Below, in pieces: positions 25,779 through 35,148 of a stretch of 64,000 nucleotides of DNA (position 1 is the first letter of the stretch; each line of letters opens with the position of its first letter). The stretch is from TH1177 sp042138015 (GTDB lineage Archaea > Thermoproteota > Nitrososphaeria > Nitrososphaerales > Nitrososphaeraceae): positions 1 through 64,000 of the forward strand of contig JBHIVA010000001.1 of NCBI GenBank assembly GCA_042138015.1. Reading direction: 5' to 3'. A program made the position numbers and the translations under genes. Under the pieces are notes generated by a model. The model was not told the origin of the DNA. It ran no database searches and saw only the letters and a list, made by a program, of their open reading frames with translations.

Positions 25779-27320
25779 ATGCACGGAGAAAAGTTTGAGA
25801 AGTTCTACGATATGAAGAAACTTGCAGAGGCAGGAGGAGGTCAAGAAAGAATTGATGTGCAACACTCAAAAGGCAAATTAACTGCTAGAGAAAGAATCGA
25901 TCTTTTGCTAGATGAAGGAACTTTTGTTGAACTTGATAAGTATGTTACCCATAGACATGACGATTCAGATACAAAGAAATTTTATGGAGATGGTGTTATT
26001 ACTGGATTTGGTCGTGTCAATGGGCGAAAAATCTTTCTGTATGCATATGATTTTACAATTTTAGGGGGATCGCTTGGTGAAATGGCATCCAAAAAGATTG
26101 TAAAAATAATGGATAAGGCGATAAAAGTAGGTGCTCCATTAGTAGGGATTTTGGATTCTGGAGGTGCTAGAATACAAGAAGGTGTTATGAGTCTGGATGG
26201 TTACGGGGATATATTTTATAGAAATACCACTGCATCTGGGATTATTCCTCAGATAACGGCAAGTATAGGTCCTTGCGCAGGTGGGGCTGTTTATTCTCCA
26301 GCTATAACAGATTTTATAATCATGGTTGAAAATGTTGGACAAATGTTCGTCACTGGCCCTGAAGTCGTAAAAGAGGTTTTAAGTGAAGATGTTTCATTCG
26401 AGGAACTTGGTGGAGCAATTGCTCATTCTACCAAGTCTGGAGTTGCGCATTTTGTGGCAAGTAATGAATATGATTGTATGGAAAAAATTAAAAAATTGTT
26501 ATCTTACCTTCCCCAAAATAATATTGATTACCCTCCAGCAGGTGTATCAACTGACGATCCGAATAGGGTCGATCCAAACCTAATAAAAATAATTCCAGAA
26601 AATCCTTATCAGCCTTATGATATCAAAGAAATAATACTTAATATCATTGATGATCATGACTTCTTTGAGATTCATGAAGGTTTCGCCCCTAATATGGTGA
26701 TAGGGTTTGCACATATAGGTGGTAAAACAATCGGTCTTATAGCAAATCAACCAATGGTACTTGCAGGTGCCTTAGATATTGACTCTTCTAATAAAGCATC
26801 AAGATTTATTCGATTTTGTGACTCTTTTAATATTCCTATTGTTACTCTTGTTGATACGCCAGGCTATTTGCCTGGAACTAACCAAGAGCATAATGGAATA
26901 ATAAGACATGGCAGTAAATTACTGTATGCATATTGTGAGGCAACAGTTCCTAAAGTAACATGTATTATTGGCAAAGCTTATGGAGGTGCATACATTGCGA
27001 TGGGAAGTAAAAATTTGAAGGCAGATATTAATTATGCATGGCCAACTGCAGAAATAGCAGTATTAGGACCTGAGGCAGCAATTACCATCATCAATAGACG
27101 TGAGTTAAAAAACTCGAAAGATGCAAAATCAACAAAGAAAAAATTGGCTGATGAATACAGAAAAAAATTTGCAAATCCATATATCGCAGCAGAAAAGGGA
27201 ATAATCGATCTTGTTATTGATCCAATGGAAACACGACCCATGATTATTCAGGCATTAGAATCTATGTCTGATAAAAAAGAAACTGGACCGTGGAAGAAAC
27301 ACGGAAATATTAATTTATAG
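25779..27320 (+). CDS. pccB: acetyl-/propionyl-CoA carboxylase carboxyltransferase subunit
   Basis: A 513-residue beta subunit that transfers CO2 from carboxybiotin to acetyl-CoA and propionyl-CoA. Signatures are HSKGKLTARERIDLLLD near the start, GGSLGEMASKKIVKIMDKA, the N-terminal oxyanion site DSGGARIQEGV (about 126-136), GPCAGGAVYSPA, and in the second half VDTPGYLPGTNQEHNG and GKAYGGAYIAMGSK. In Nitrososphaeria this enzyme performs both carboxylations of the 3-hydroxypropionate/4-hydroxybutyrate cycle. First gene of a three-gene operon; ATG start. Confidence 0.95.
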   Translation: MHGEKFEKFYDMKKLAEAGGGQERIDVQHSKGKLTARERIDLLLDEGTFVELDKYVTHRHDDSDTKKFYGDGVITGFGRVNGRKIFLYAYDFTILGGSLGEMASKKIVKIMDKAIKVGAPLVGILDSGGARIQEGVMSLDGYGDIFYRNTTASGIIPQITASIGPCAGGAVYSPAITDFIIMVENVGQMFVTGPEVVKEVLSEDVSFEELGGAIAHSTKSGVAHFVASNEYDCMEKIKKLLSYLPQNNIDYPPAGVSTDDPNRVDPNLIKIIPENPYQPYDIKEIILNIIDDHDFFEIHEGFAPNMVIGFAHIGGKTIGLIANQPMVLAGALDIDSSNKASRFIRFCDSFNIPIVTLVDTPGYLPGTNQEHNGIIRHGSKLLYAYCEATVPKVTCIIGKAYGGAYIAMGSKNLKADINYAWPTAEIAVLGPEAAITIINRRELKNSKDAKSTKKKLADEYRKKFANPYIAAEKGIIDLVIDPMETRPMIIQALESMSDKKETGPWKKHGNINL

Positions 27321-27331
27321 GAGTTTTTGGA

Positions 27332-28831
27332 TTGACGAAAATAACTTCAATTCTAATAGCGAATCGAGGAGAAATTGCACTGAGAGTAATAAGGGCATGT
27401 AAAGAATTAGGCATAAGATCAATAGCAGTTTATTCGGATGAAGATAATCGTTCAATTCATGTGAAGCGGGCTGATGAGTCTTATCGTTTGGGTCCCCCAT
27501 CAGCTGCAGAAAGCTATCTTAATATAGATAAAATTATCGATATTGCAAACCTTGCCGGTGCAGATGCTATTCATCCAGGATATGGATTTTTATCTGAGAA
27601 TGATACTTTTTCAGAGCAATGTAAGAAACAAGGAATAATTTTCATCGGACCTACAGCAAAAGCAATGGAACTCGCGGGTGATAAAATGAAATGCAAAGAA
27701 CTAATGAAAAAAGCTGAAGTACCTACTGTGCCAGGAAGTGATGGAGTAGTGAATGATGTAGATGAAGCTGTCAAAATTGCAAAAGAAGCGGTTTATCCAG
27801 TGATGTTAAAATCTGCATTTGGTGGTGGTGGTAGAGGAATTAGATTGGTAACAAATGAAAAAGAGCTCAGACAGGAATTCGAATTGGCTTCAAATGAATC
27901 AAAAGCAGCTTTTGGGAAGTCAGCCTTATTTATAGAAAAATACCTTGAACATATTAGACACATAGAATATCAATTAATTAGAGATTCGAGTGGAAATGGT
28001 AGACATTTATTTGAAAGAGAATGTTCCATACAACGGCGTCATCAAAAACTAATAGAAATGTCACCATCTCCTGTTGTCGATAAAGTAACACGTTCTAGAG
28101 TCGGAGAGATTGCCACTCGCGCGGCTGCTGCATTAGATTATTTAAACGCAGGAACTGCAGAATTCTTATGCGATTCATCTGGAAATTTTTATTTTATAGA
28201 AATTAATGCACGATTGCAAGTTGAACATCCTGTGACAGAATTAGTAACAGGAAAAGATTTGGTCAAGTTACAGATTCAGATTGCAGAAGATCAAGATATA
28301 GAATTCAAACAAGAAGATCTAGAATTACGTGGATGTGCAATTGAATGTCGTATTAATTCTGAAGATCCTTTTTATGATTTCACACCATCTGTTGGATATG
28401 TTCCATCTTGTAGCATTCCGTACGGTCCAGGTGTAAGAGTTGATACATATCTTTATCCTGGATGTAATGTATCAGGTTACTATGATTCATTGATTGCTAA
28501 ACTAATAACGTACGGTAGTAGTTTTGAAGAATCTCGCCTACGTTTGAAAAATGCACTCTCTGAATTCTACATTGAAGGAATTAAAACCACAATTCCTATA
28601 CATAAAACCATCATTGAAGAACACAATTTTATTAACGGAAATATATCTACAGATTATATCGAAAAATATGGCATATTGCAAAAAATGAGAGAACGAATGA
28701 AAAAAGAACAACAATTAAAGTCTTTTGCAGCTGTCTCAGCTATATTATTACAATCTGAGTATGTTAAAAAATTTTTTGTGAGTAACGATAAAGAAAAAAA
28801 TAAAATTAATTCTGCGGGAGGTTATGTTTAA
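27332..28831 (+). CDS. accC: acyl-CoA carboxylase biotin carboxylase subunit
   Basis: A 499-residue ATP-grasp enzyme that carboxylates biotin with bicarbonate. N-terminal ILIANRGEIALRVIRACKE, HPGYGFLSEN (about 83-92), the ATP-binding loop KSAFGGGGRGIRLV (about 157-170), RECSIQRRHQKLIE and the metal site FIEINARLQVEHPVTE (about 289-304) are all present. The TTG start lies 11 nt after pccB behind AGGAG. It overlaps the carrier gene by one base (TAATG). The tail beyond the usual end (about 450-499) is Lys/Glu-rich. Confidence 0.95.
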   Translation: MTKITSILIANRGEIALRVIRACKELGIRSIAVYSDEDNRSIHVKRADESYRLGPPSAAESYLNIDKIIDIANLAGADAIHPGYGFLSENDTFSEQCKKQGIIFIGPTAKAMELAGDKMKCKELMKKAEVPTVPGSDGVVNDVDEAVKIAKEAVYPVMLKSAFGGGGRGIRLVTNEKELRQEFELASNESKAAFGKSALFIEKYLEHIRHIEYQLIRDSSGNGRHLFERECSIQRRHQKLIEMSPSPVVDKVTRSRVGEIATRAAAALDYLNAGTAEFLCDSSGNFYFIEINARLQVEHPVTELVTGKDLVKLQIQIAEDQDIEFKQEDLELRGCAIECRINSEDPFYDFTPSVGYVPSCSIPYGPGVRVDTYLYPGCNVSGYYDSLIAKLITYGSSFEESRLRLKNALSEFYIEGIKTTIPIHKTIIEEHNFINGNISTDYIEKYGILQKMRERMKKEQQLKSFAAVSAILLQSEYVKKFFVSNDKEKNKINSAGGYV

Positions 28832-29343
28832 TGGAATTCGAGCTAGAGGGAATTCCTGGTGTTATTCAAGCGGAGTTGATACTAAATAAGATGTCTGGGG
28901 ACATTTTATTTAAAATAAACAACAAAGAGTACAATCTCAAGCTATTGAAATCAAGGGGTTCTAATTTTGAATTTATTTTAGGGAATTCATTCCATGAAGT
29001 CAAAATTGTACGGTCTGAAGGAACAAAATATACAGTTGATGTTGACGGAATTAATTTAGAAATAAAAAAACATTCCAAATTAACAGAAATTATTGAAAAA
29101 TCTTTAAAATCAAAAAGTACTATAAATCAGGAAAACAATGTCTCTAGTCAAATTCCTGGTCGTGTAGTAAAAATTTCAGTTTCGACAGGATCAGGAATAA
29201 AGAAAGGAGATCCAGTAATGATATTAGAATCTATGAAAATGCAGGTAGCAATCAAGTCACATAAAGATGGTACTTTGAAAGAACTAAGAGTAAAGGAAGG
29301 TTCAATAGTATCAAGAAACGAAGTTGTAGCAGTAATAGAATAA
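28831..29343 (+). CDS. biotin carboxyl carrier protein of acyl-CoA carboxylase
   Basis: A 170-residue carrier subunit. The C-terminal biotinyl domain has the biotin-accepting lysine in ILESMKMQVAI (K136) and the GRVVKISVSTGSGIKKGDPVM hairpin ahead of it (quoted in part). The N-terminal 80 residues form a beta-rich domain as in propionyl-CoA carboxylase BT-like linkers. It is translationally coupled to accC by one-base overlap, so all three carboxylase subunits come from one mRNA. Confidence 0.93.
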   Translation: MEFELEGIPGVIQAELILNKMSGDILFKINNKEYNLKLLKSRGSNFEFILGNSFHEVKIVRSEGTKYTVDVDGINLEIKKHSKLTEIIEKSLKSKSTINQENNVSSQIPGRVVKISVSTGSGIKKGDPVMILESMKMQVAIKSHKDGTLKELRVKEGSIVSRNEVVAVIE

Positions 29344-29429
29344 TTTCCTGGTTTCTTAATACAATCTATAAATTATTGTTTCTTTGTATTCATAATAAAA
29401 CATTATTTTTGATAAAAGAAAAAATGAAA

Positions 29430-29906
29430 TTATAACTTATTTTTTATCTCATCATAATTAGGTTCTATTAAGGGATTATCTGATATCCATTTATATATTA
29501 TCTTTCTATTTTCATCCAAAATAAAAATTGACCTTTTGGCTGAGTTATAATCTTTCAATGTAGCCAAATCCTTCATTACTATACCATAATCACTTATGAC
29601 TTGTCTCTTATAATCACTCAATATGGGAAAATTTAAGTGACGATTTTCGGTAAAAAATTTATTTGCAAATGGACCATCAACTGAGATTCCAATAATTTGC
29701 GTATTTTTATTGTTTATCTCATTTAGAGAATCTCTAAAGTTACACATCTCTGATGTACATACCGGGGATTCTGCTGCTGGAAAAAAGGCAAGTATCACTT
29801 TCTTACCTTTTATATCACTCAATTTCATATTTTTCATATTTATATCTGGAATTTCAAAATCTGGAGCTATTTCACCTTCTTTTAAACTCTTTTGCATCAT
29901 TCTCAA
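29430..29906 (-). CDS. peroxiredoxin, BCP/PrxQ type
   Basis: A 158-residue thiol peroxidase. GEIAPDFEIPD at the start, then AFFPAAESPVCTSEMCNFRD with the peroxidatic Cys (C50) and a second Cys five residues later (C55), the 1-to-5 arrangement of atypical two-Cys BCP enzymes. FPILSDYKRQVISDYGIV follows as expected. It would reduce H2O2 or organic peroxides with thioredoxin-type partners. It lies 33 nt downstream of the cysteine desulfurase on the same strand. Confidence 0.9.
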   Translation of the reverse strand: MRMMQKSLKEGEIAPDFEIPDINMKNMKLSDIKGKKVILAFFPAAESPVCTSEMCNFRDSLNEINNKNTQIIGISVDGPFANKFFTENRHLNFPILSDYKRQVISDYGIVMKDLATLKDYNSAKRSIFILDENRKIIYKWISDNPLIEPNYDEIKNKL

Positions 29907-29939
29907 TATATAACATATAGTACAATAATAACATTTATT

Positions 29940-31136
29940 CTATTGATACTTAATCTTTAAAGGAGATGTGTTTCTTAATTCAGCTATTACATTAGATAAG
30001 ATTTCTATAGTTTTATCCAATTCTTGTTTGGTATTTTGTACACCTAATGAAAATCTTATTGATCCTGAAATCTCCTCATAATTAAGTCCCATAGCTTCCA
30101 GAACATGAGATGACTTTTGTTTATTTGTTGAACAGGCTGACCCTGTTGAAGCTTCTATTCCATATTCATCCAACTTGATAATTAGTTCTTCACCATTAAC
30201 CCCAAGAAATGTAAAGTTAATATTATTTGGCAATCTGCTATCATAAGAACCATTTAATCTAGTACACGAAATACTTGACAGAATTTTTTTTATTAAATAA
30301 TCTCTTAAGTATCTCAAGTTGTCATAATTTTTTTTTAGATTAATTAGACTAATCTCTGCTGCCTTTCCAAATCCAACTATACCATAAACATTTTCAGTAC
30401 CTGATCTTATCGAAAATTCTTGTCCCCCTCCATGTATCAAAGGATTGATTTTTATAGAATTTTTAATAAATAACGCACCTACTCCTTTAGGTCCATATAT
30501 CTTATGAGAAGACATCGATAAAGAATCCACATCCAAATCCAAGACATCGATAGGAATTTTACCTAGTGCTTGTACTGCGTCAGTATGAAAAACAATATTT
30601 TTATCATAATCGTGAGTAGTCTTTGCCAATTCACTTATAGGTTGTATAGTTCCTACCTCATTATTTGCCAACATTATACTGACTAAGTAAGTTCTTTCAT
30701 TAAGAAGATTTTTAAAATTATTTAATTTTACAATACCGTCACGATCCACTTTTAAAAATCTTGTCTCAAATCCTTTTTTTTTTAAATATTTGGATGTTTC
30801 CAAAATAGCGTCATGTTCAATTGTACTGATGATAATTTCATTTCTTTTCCTATCTTTGAGATATTCACTGACTCCCTTCAATACAAGATTGTTGGATTCA
30901 GTTCCCCCTGAGGTAAAAAATATTTCATTGGGATTTGCTCCAATTAATTTAGCAACTTTTTTTCTTGATTGATGAATAGCTATTTTAGCCCTTCTTCCAA
31001 TTTCATGAACTGAAGAAGGATTTCCGAAATCATTCTTGATGAATGGAAGCATTTCCTTTATAACAGTCTTATTTAAAGGTGTAGAAGCCGCATTGTCCAA
31101 ATATATTATGTTTCTATTTCTTACATTTTCTACCAA
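29940..31136 (-). CDS. cysteine desulfurase (NifS/IscS family)
   Basis: A 398-residue PLP enzyme that takes sulfur from cysteine for Fe-S clusters and other sulfur-bearing products. Features: IYLDNAASTPLN, the cofactor-anchoring FTSGGTESNN, HTDAVQALGKI, the PLP lysine in SMSSHKIYGPKGVG (about 201-214) and the persulfide Cys in STGSACSTNKQ (about 330-340), the short loop typical of group I/II. It lies 2 nt downstream of larE, so it may be the sulfur donor for the nickel-pincer pathway. Confidence 0.93.
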   Translation of the reverse strand: MVENVRNRNIIYLDNAASTPLNKTVIKEMLPFIKNDFGNPSSVHEIGRRAKIAIHQSRKKVAKLIGANPNEIFFTSGGTESNNLVLKGVSEYLKDRKRNEIIISTIEHDAILETSKYLKKKGFETRFLKVDRDGIVKLNNFKNLLNERTYLVSIMLANNEVGTIQPISELAKTTHDYDKNIVFHTDAVQALGKIPIDVLDLDVDSLSMSSHKIYGPKGVGALFIKNSIKINPLIHGGGQEFSIRSGTENVYGIVGFGKAAEISLINLKKNYDNLRYLRDYLIKKILSSISCTRLNGSYDSRLPNNINFTFLGVNGEELIIKLDEYGIEASTGSACSTNKQKSSHVLEAMGLNYEEISGSIRFSLGVQNTKQELDKTIEILSNVIAELRNTSPLKIKYQ

Positions 31137-31138
31137 AA

Positions 31139-31957
31139 TTATTTCAACACTACCAATTTTCCACTTTTATATCCTCCCAGATCTAAAGACACATAATTAA
31201 ATCCAATATTTTTCAACATTATATTTACAGTCTTCAACTTTGTTAAATCGAACATTTTTCCGAACTCATTAATATCGATTTCAATACGAGCTATATCATT
31301 GTGATCCCTTACTCGTACATGTTCAACATTAAACAAGTCTTTTATAATTTGTTCAGCATCTTCTATTTTCCTTAACTTCTGTTGTGTAATTGTAATTCCA
31401 TTTGGAATTCTAGAAGCAAGACAAGAATTGGGTGGTTTATTATAAATAGATAAGTGATAATGCCTCGCTATTTCCCTCACTATCCTCTTTCCTATCTTCT
31501 TCTCTAGTAGAGGACTTTTAATTCCAAATTCTTGCAAAGCTTTAATTCCTGGTCGATAATCCAATATGTCATCTGCGTGTGTACCATCCACAATACATGA
31601 AACACCAATTTTTTTGGCATATGATATCAGGTGTCTTGATAATGATCTTCTACAATAATAACATCTCAAATGGTCATTTTTTATAAAGTCAGGGTCATTC
31701 AATTCATTATAATATATTACTTTATGTCTAATTCCTATTTCCCTTGCAACATTTATCGCGGTAATCATCTCTGATTCCGCTAAAGTCTTGTAATTTGCTG
31801 TTATAGCTATTGCGTTATCTTGTAAAGCGTGTTTTGCAGCCAAAGCAACAACAGCACTATCCACTCCTCCTGACAGAGCAACTAAAACATTTCCCTCTGT
31901 ATTTTTACCAAACCATTCTTTCATTTCCAAAAAACTAGATTCATGGTTCATCATCAA
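31139..31957 (-). CDS. larE: LarE, sulfur transferase of nickel-pincer cofactor synthesis
   Basis: A 272-residue PP-loop ATPase that adenylylates the pyridinium biscarboxylate intermediate and converts its carboxylates to thiocarboxylates. The PP-loop is ALSGGVDSA (about 28-35). Three cysteines stand out: C99 and C102 in LRCYYCRR, and C179 in PPNSCLASRIPNG. This three-Cys pattern is that of LarE proteins proposed to use a [4Fe-4S] cluster rather than sacrificing their own Cys sulfur; that reading is inference. It sits between larC (7 nt upstream) and the cysteine desulfurase (2 nt downstream). Confidence 0.9.
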   Translation of the reverse strand: MMMNHESSFLEMKEWFGKNTEGNVLVALSGGVDSAVVALAAKHALQDNAIAITANYKTLAESEMITAINVAREIGIRHKVIYYNELNDPDFIKNDHLRCYYCRRSLSRHLISYAKKIGVSCIVDGTHADDILDYRPGIKALQEFGIKSPLLEKKIGKRIVREIARHYHLSIYNKPPNSCLASRIPNGITITQQKLRKIEDAEQIIKDLFNVEHVRVRDHNDIARIEIDINEFGKMFDLTKLKTVNIMLKNIGFNYVSLDLGGYKSGKLVVLK

Positions 31958-31964
31958 TGTTCAC

Positions 31965-33203
31965 TTAATTGATTTTTAATAATACCTGATATATGGTTTG
32001 ATCCTTCACTTCTCTTAAAGGAATTCCAGTTAAGTCAGAAATTTTTTTCAAATCCTCAAATTCTGGTTTTACATTTATTATTTTATCGTTGGAATCTTTG
32101 ATGATCTTAACTCTTATGTCAAATGTTCGACTTTGCAGATGGATGGGAATCGTGATAATATCTCGAGTTAATATTAAACGTTTTATCTCTTGGATCCTAA
32201 TACCTGCTGTACCAGATTCAAGATATAGTTTCTCTATCATGTCATTTACCTTAAATTTATCCGTAATTATCCTTATTACGTTTGTAGGTCTATTCTTTTT
32301 GGTTATTCCGGGAAGTATCGTAACATCCTTTGCCCCCTCCTTCATAAGTTCCTCCACTAAATTTCCTAGAATTTCTCCGGAAAGATCATCCACGTTAGTT
32401 TCTAATAATATAATATCTTCATAAATAAGCTTTGACTTTTGAGGATCTCTTCCTAATACTACTCTAAGAATATTAGGATAATTAGCAAATATTTTATCTC
32501 CAGTTCCCAAACCAACTTTATCAGGAATTATTTTAGGATAGTAGTCTATGCATTCTGAAACAAGGTTTACTAAAATCGCTGCTCCCGTAGGAGTCGTAAT
32601 TTCCCCTAGATTATTCCCTGATAGAACAAATGTTCTTCCCTTGAATATTTCCAAAACAGCGTTAGTAGGATTAGGGATCCTTCCATGCGAGAAAGCAGTT
32701 AGTCCATTACCTACTGAAACATGTGTAGATAATACTTTAGAATCAAAAATTTTCAAGTCTTCAAGTGCAATTGAACATCCTATTAGATCAACAAATGTGT
32801 CTACACTAGATACTTCATGCAAATGGATTTTTTCAAGGGGTTCACCATGTATTCGAGATTCTGCAATTATCAATGTTTTAAGAGTATTTAAGGAAAAAGC
32901 TTCTGTTCTTTGGTCTAGATTAAGTTTTTCACAGCAAGTTGCTAATATATTATACATGTCAGTACCTTTCCGTGCTCTAACGTTATCCTTGTATTGAACA
33001 GAAAACTTAGTTGCCTTAAATCCTTTAACGCTTACTTTTTCAAATCTTACATCGTTTATTTTACTTCCAGGGATATGACTTTCACAGTTGTAAATAGAAT
33101 CAATAATTTTCTTTTTTTCAGCTCCTGCATCTACTAGAGCTGATACTAACATGTCTCCTGAGATTCCTGATACTTGAGGATCAATTACTGTTATTTTAGA
33201 CAA
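31965..33203 (-). CDS. larC: LarC, nickel insertion for pincer cofactor
   Basis: A 412-residue DUF111/LarC protein, a CTP-dependent cyclometallase that inserts nickel into the dithiocarboxylate precursor. It has the N-terminal GISGDMLVSALVDAGA (about 13-28), HLHEVSSVDTFVDLIG (about 124-139), TPTGAAILVNL, ETNVDDLSGEILG and a C-terminal ferredoxin-like part. Unlike some lactobacilli, no programmed frameshift is needed: the reading frame is continuous. First gene of larC-larE-desulfurase-peroxiredoxin, divergent from mdh-larB with about 140 nt between. Confidence 0.92.
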   Translation of the reverse strand: MSKITVIDPQVSGISGDMLVSALVDAGAEKKKIIDSIYNCESHIPGSKINDVRFEKVSVKGFKATKFSVQYKDNVRARKGTDMYNILATCCEKLNLDQRTEAFSLNTLKTLIIAESRIHGEPLEKIHLHEVSSVDTFVDLIGCSIALEDLKIFDSKVLSTHVSVGNGLTAFSHGRIPNPTNAVLEIFKGRTFVLSGNNLGEITTPTGAAILVNLVSECIDYYPKIIPDKVGLGTGDKIFANYPNILRVVLGRDPQKSKLIYEDIILLETNVDDLSGEILGNLVEELMKEGAKDVTILPGITKKNRPTNVIRIITDKFKVNDMIEKLYLESGTAGIRIQEIKRLILTRDIITIPIHLQSRTFDIRVKIIKDSNDKIINVKPEFEDLKKISDLTGIPLREVKDQTIYQVLLKIN

Positions 33204-33341
33204 GATTTATCTCCTTTCCAATAATAAACCAAAATACTTTCATTATTTATCTATATAGTTAATACCAATAAAAATAGACTATAACAGCTGTAAAATGATA
33301 CGGTCATTTACAGAATAAAAAAAATTTAGTAAGATTATAAT

Positions 33342-34280
33342 TTGTCTTTGCAAAATTTCATTCAAATGACAATTTCAATAATTGGATCCGGGAGAGTGGG
33401 TGCTTCCGTGGCATTAAATTGTGCGTTAAGAGAATTAGATGATGTATTACTTTTAGATGTGATCGAGGGACTACCACAAGGAGAATCAATGGATATCAAT
33501 CATCAGTTATCCGAATTGGGAATTGACGTAAAAATAAAAGGATCTAACAATTATGAAGAAATGGCTAATTCGGATTTTGTTGTTCTTGTAGCTGGGATAG
33601 GAAGAAAACCAGGAATGACACGTATGGATCTGTTAAACAAAAACGCTAGCATCGTTAAAGATGTTTCTAACAGGATAGCTACCTACTCAAAAAATACCAC
33701 GTTGATTGTGGTGACTAATCCATTGGATCCTATGACATATTTAGCTTTAAAGACAACAAAATTTATGAAAAATCGAGTTTTCGGAATGGGTGGTATGTTA
33801 GATTTATCTAGATTTAAGAGTTTTATTCAAACTTATACAGGGTTATCTCGAGAATCTATTCAAGCTATGGTAATTAGTGAACATGGTGAAAACATGTTAC
33901 CATTAATACGTTTTTCTTCGATTAGCGGCATACCATTGCAGTATTTTTTGTCAGAAGAGCAATCTTCAGATATTTATGAAAGAACGAAAAAAGTGGCTGC
34001 TGATGTAATTTCGTTAAAGGGAGCAACCGTACATGCTCCTGGAAATGCTGTCGCTACTATGATTGAAAGTATTATAAAAAATAAAAAGATGATTATTCCA
34101 GTATCAGCATATTTGGAAGGAGAGTATGGGATATCGGATTTGTGTATTGGAGTTCCAACGGTATTAGGATCTAATGGTATAGAAAAGATCATAGAACTTG
34201 AACTCAATAATTTTGAACGATCAGTATTTGATCGTGGCGTAAATAGCGTGAAAGAGGCATTAAAATCATTAGGACTGTAA
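33342..34280 (+). CDS. mdh: malate dehydrogenase (LDH/MDH family)
   Basis: A 312-residue NAD-dependent dehydrogenase that interconverts malate and oxaloacetate. The dinucleotide loop is IGSGRVGASVA (about 13-23) with Asp after strand 2 (LLLDVIEG), favouring NAD. The specificity loop AGIGRKPGMTRMDLL has Arg where lactate dehydrogenases have Gln, so malate is the likely substrate. The catalytic His is in SEHGENMLPL, a slight variant of the usual HGD motif. The TTG start adds a short extension before MTISIIGSG; ATG at 33366 is an alternative. larB follows after 10 nt, an unusual partnership. Confidence 0.85.
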   Translation: MSLQNFIQMTISIIGSGRVGASVALNCALRELDDVLLLDVIEGLPQGESMDINHQLSELGIDVKIKGSNNYEEMANSDFVVLVAGIGRKPGMTRMDLLNKNASIVKDVSNRIATYSKNTTLIVVTNPLDPMTYLALKTTKFMKNRVFGMGGMLDLSRFKSFIQTYTGLSRESIQAMVISEHGENMLPLIRFSSISGIPLQYFLSEEQSSDIYERTKKVAADVISLKGATVHAPGNAVATMIESIIKNKKMIIPVSAYLEGEYGISDLCIGVPTVLGSNGIEKIIELELNNFERSVFDRGVNSVKEALKSLGL

Positions 34281-34290
34281 AAACCAATAA

Positions 34291-35082
34291 ATGAAGCTTG
34301 AAGAAATTTTAAAAAAATATAACGAAGGATCATTATCTTTAAATGATTTTAGAAAATTCATTTCTTTCTCCTATGTGGAAAATATTGAAAATATTGCCAA
34401 ATTAGATATCAATCGAGAAATTAGAAAAGGAATTCCTGAAATTATATATGGAGAAAACAAAGCTTATTCTGATCTTATTAGAATAGTTACAAAAGTATTA
34501 AAACAAAACGAACTTGTTGTAATTAGCAGACTTTCAAAAGATTATTTGAGAAAGATAAGAGCATTTTGTAAAAAAAATAACTATTATTTTGAAATTGGAA
34601 AAAATAGTTCCACATTACTCCTTTCAATAAATAAGTCTATAAAAATTAACGAAAATTCTAAAATCGGTATTTTTGCTGCTGGTACATCTGATATAGGAAT
34701 AGCAGAAGAAGCTAGGTTAGTATCTAAAGCTATGGGATGCAATGCCATTACTTCATATGATGTAGGTATTGCTGGCATGCATAGAATTTTTTTATCACTC
34801 AAACAAATGCTAACCCATAATGTTCACGCTATCATTGTAGTAGCAGGAATGGAAGGTGCATTGCCCTCAATAGTTTCCTCCTGTGTAGATATACCCGTAA
34901 TTGGAGTGCCTACTTCAATAGGTTACGGTTTCGGATCTGATGGTATAGCTGCACTTTCTTCTATGCTTCAAAGTTGTTCATTAGGAATTACTGTAGTCAA
35001 TATAGATAATGGGATTGGAGCAGGAGCATTTGCTTCACTGATATCTAATAGAATGTGTTTTAAAAATAAGTTATCTCTTTAA
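34291..35082 (+). CDS. larB: LarB, NaAD carboxylase/hydrolase of pincer cofactor synthesis
   Basis: A 263-residue protein of the LarB family, which carboxylates nicotinic acid adenine dinucleotide and cleaves its phosphoanhydride to give the biscarboxylate mononucleotide. The N-terminal part has the typical REIRKGIPEIIYGENK; the C-terminal PurE-like half has FAAGTSDIGIAEEARL (about 128-143), VGIAGMHRI, VVAGMEGALPS, GVPTSIGYGFG and NIDNGIGAGAFAS. It is the first enzyme of the pathway completed by larE and larC just across the divergent promoter. Coupled to mdh by a 10-nt gap. Confidence 0.92.
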   Translation: MKLEEILKKYNEGSLSLNDFRKFISFSYVENIENIAKLDINREIRKGIPEIIYGENKAYSDLIRIVTKVLKQNELVVISRLSKDYLRKIRAFCKKNNYYFEIGKNSSTLLLSINKSIKINENSKIGIFAAGTSDIGIAEEARLVSKAMGCNAITSYDVGIAGMHRIFLSLKQMLTHNVHAIIVVAGMEGALPSIVSSCVDIPVIGVPTSIGYGFGSDGIAALSSMLQSCSLGITVVNIDNGIGAGAFASLISNRMCFKNKLSL

Positions 35083-35086
35083 TAAA

Positions 35087-35098
35087 ACGTTTATAAGT
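35087..35098 (+). promoter_or_regulatory. candidate promoter of the rpl18 operon
   Basis: GTTTATAAG at 35089-35097, directly after the larB stop, matches the archaeal TATA consensus and would start transcription about 30 nt before the rpl18 start codon. Confidence 0.45.
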
Positions 35099-35148
35099 GA
35101 TTTTCTTTTTCTGCAATAAATATTCATCAAATTGGAGATTGAAATGTA

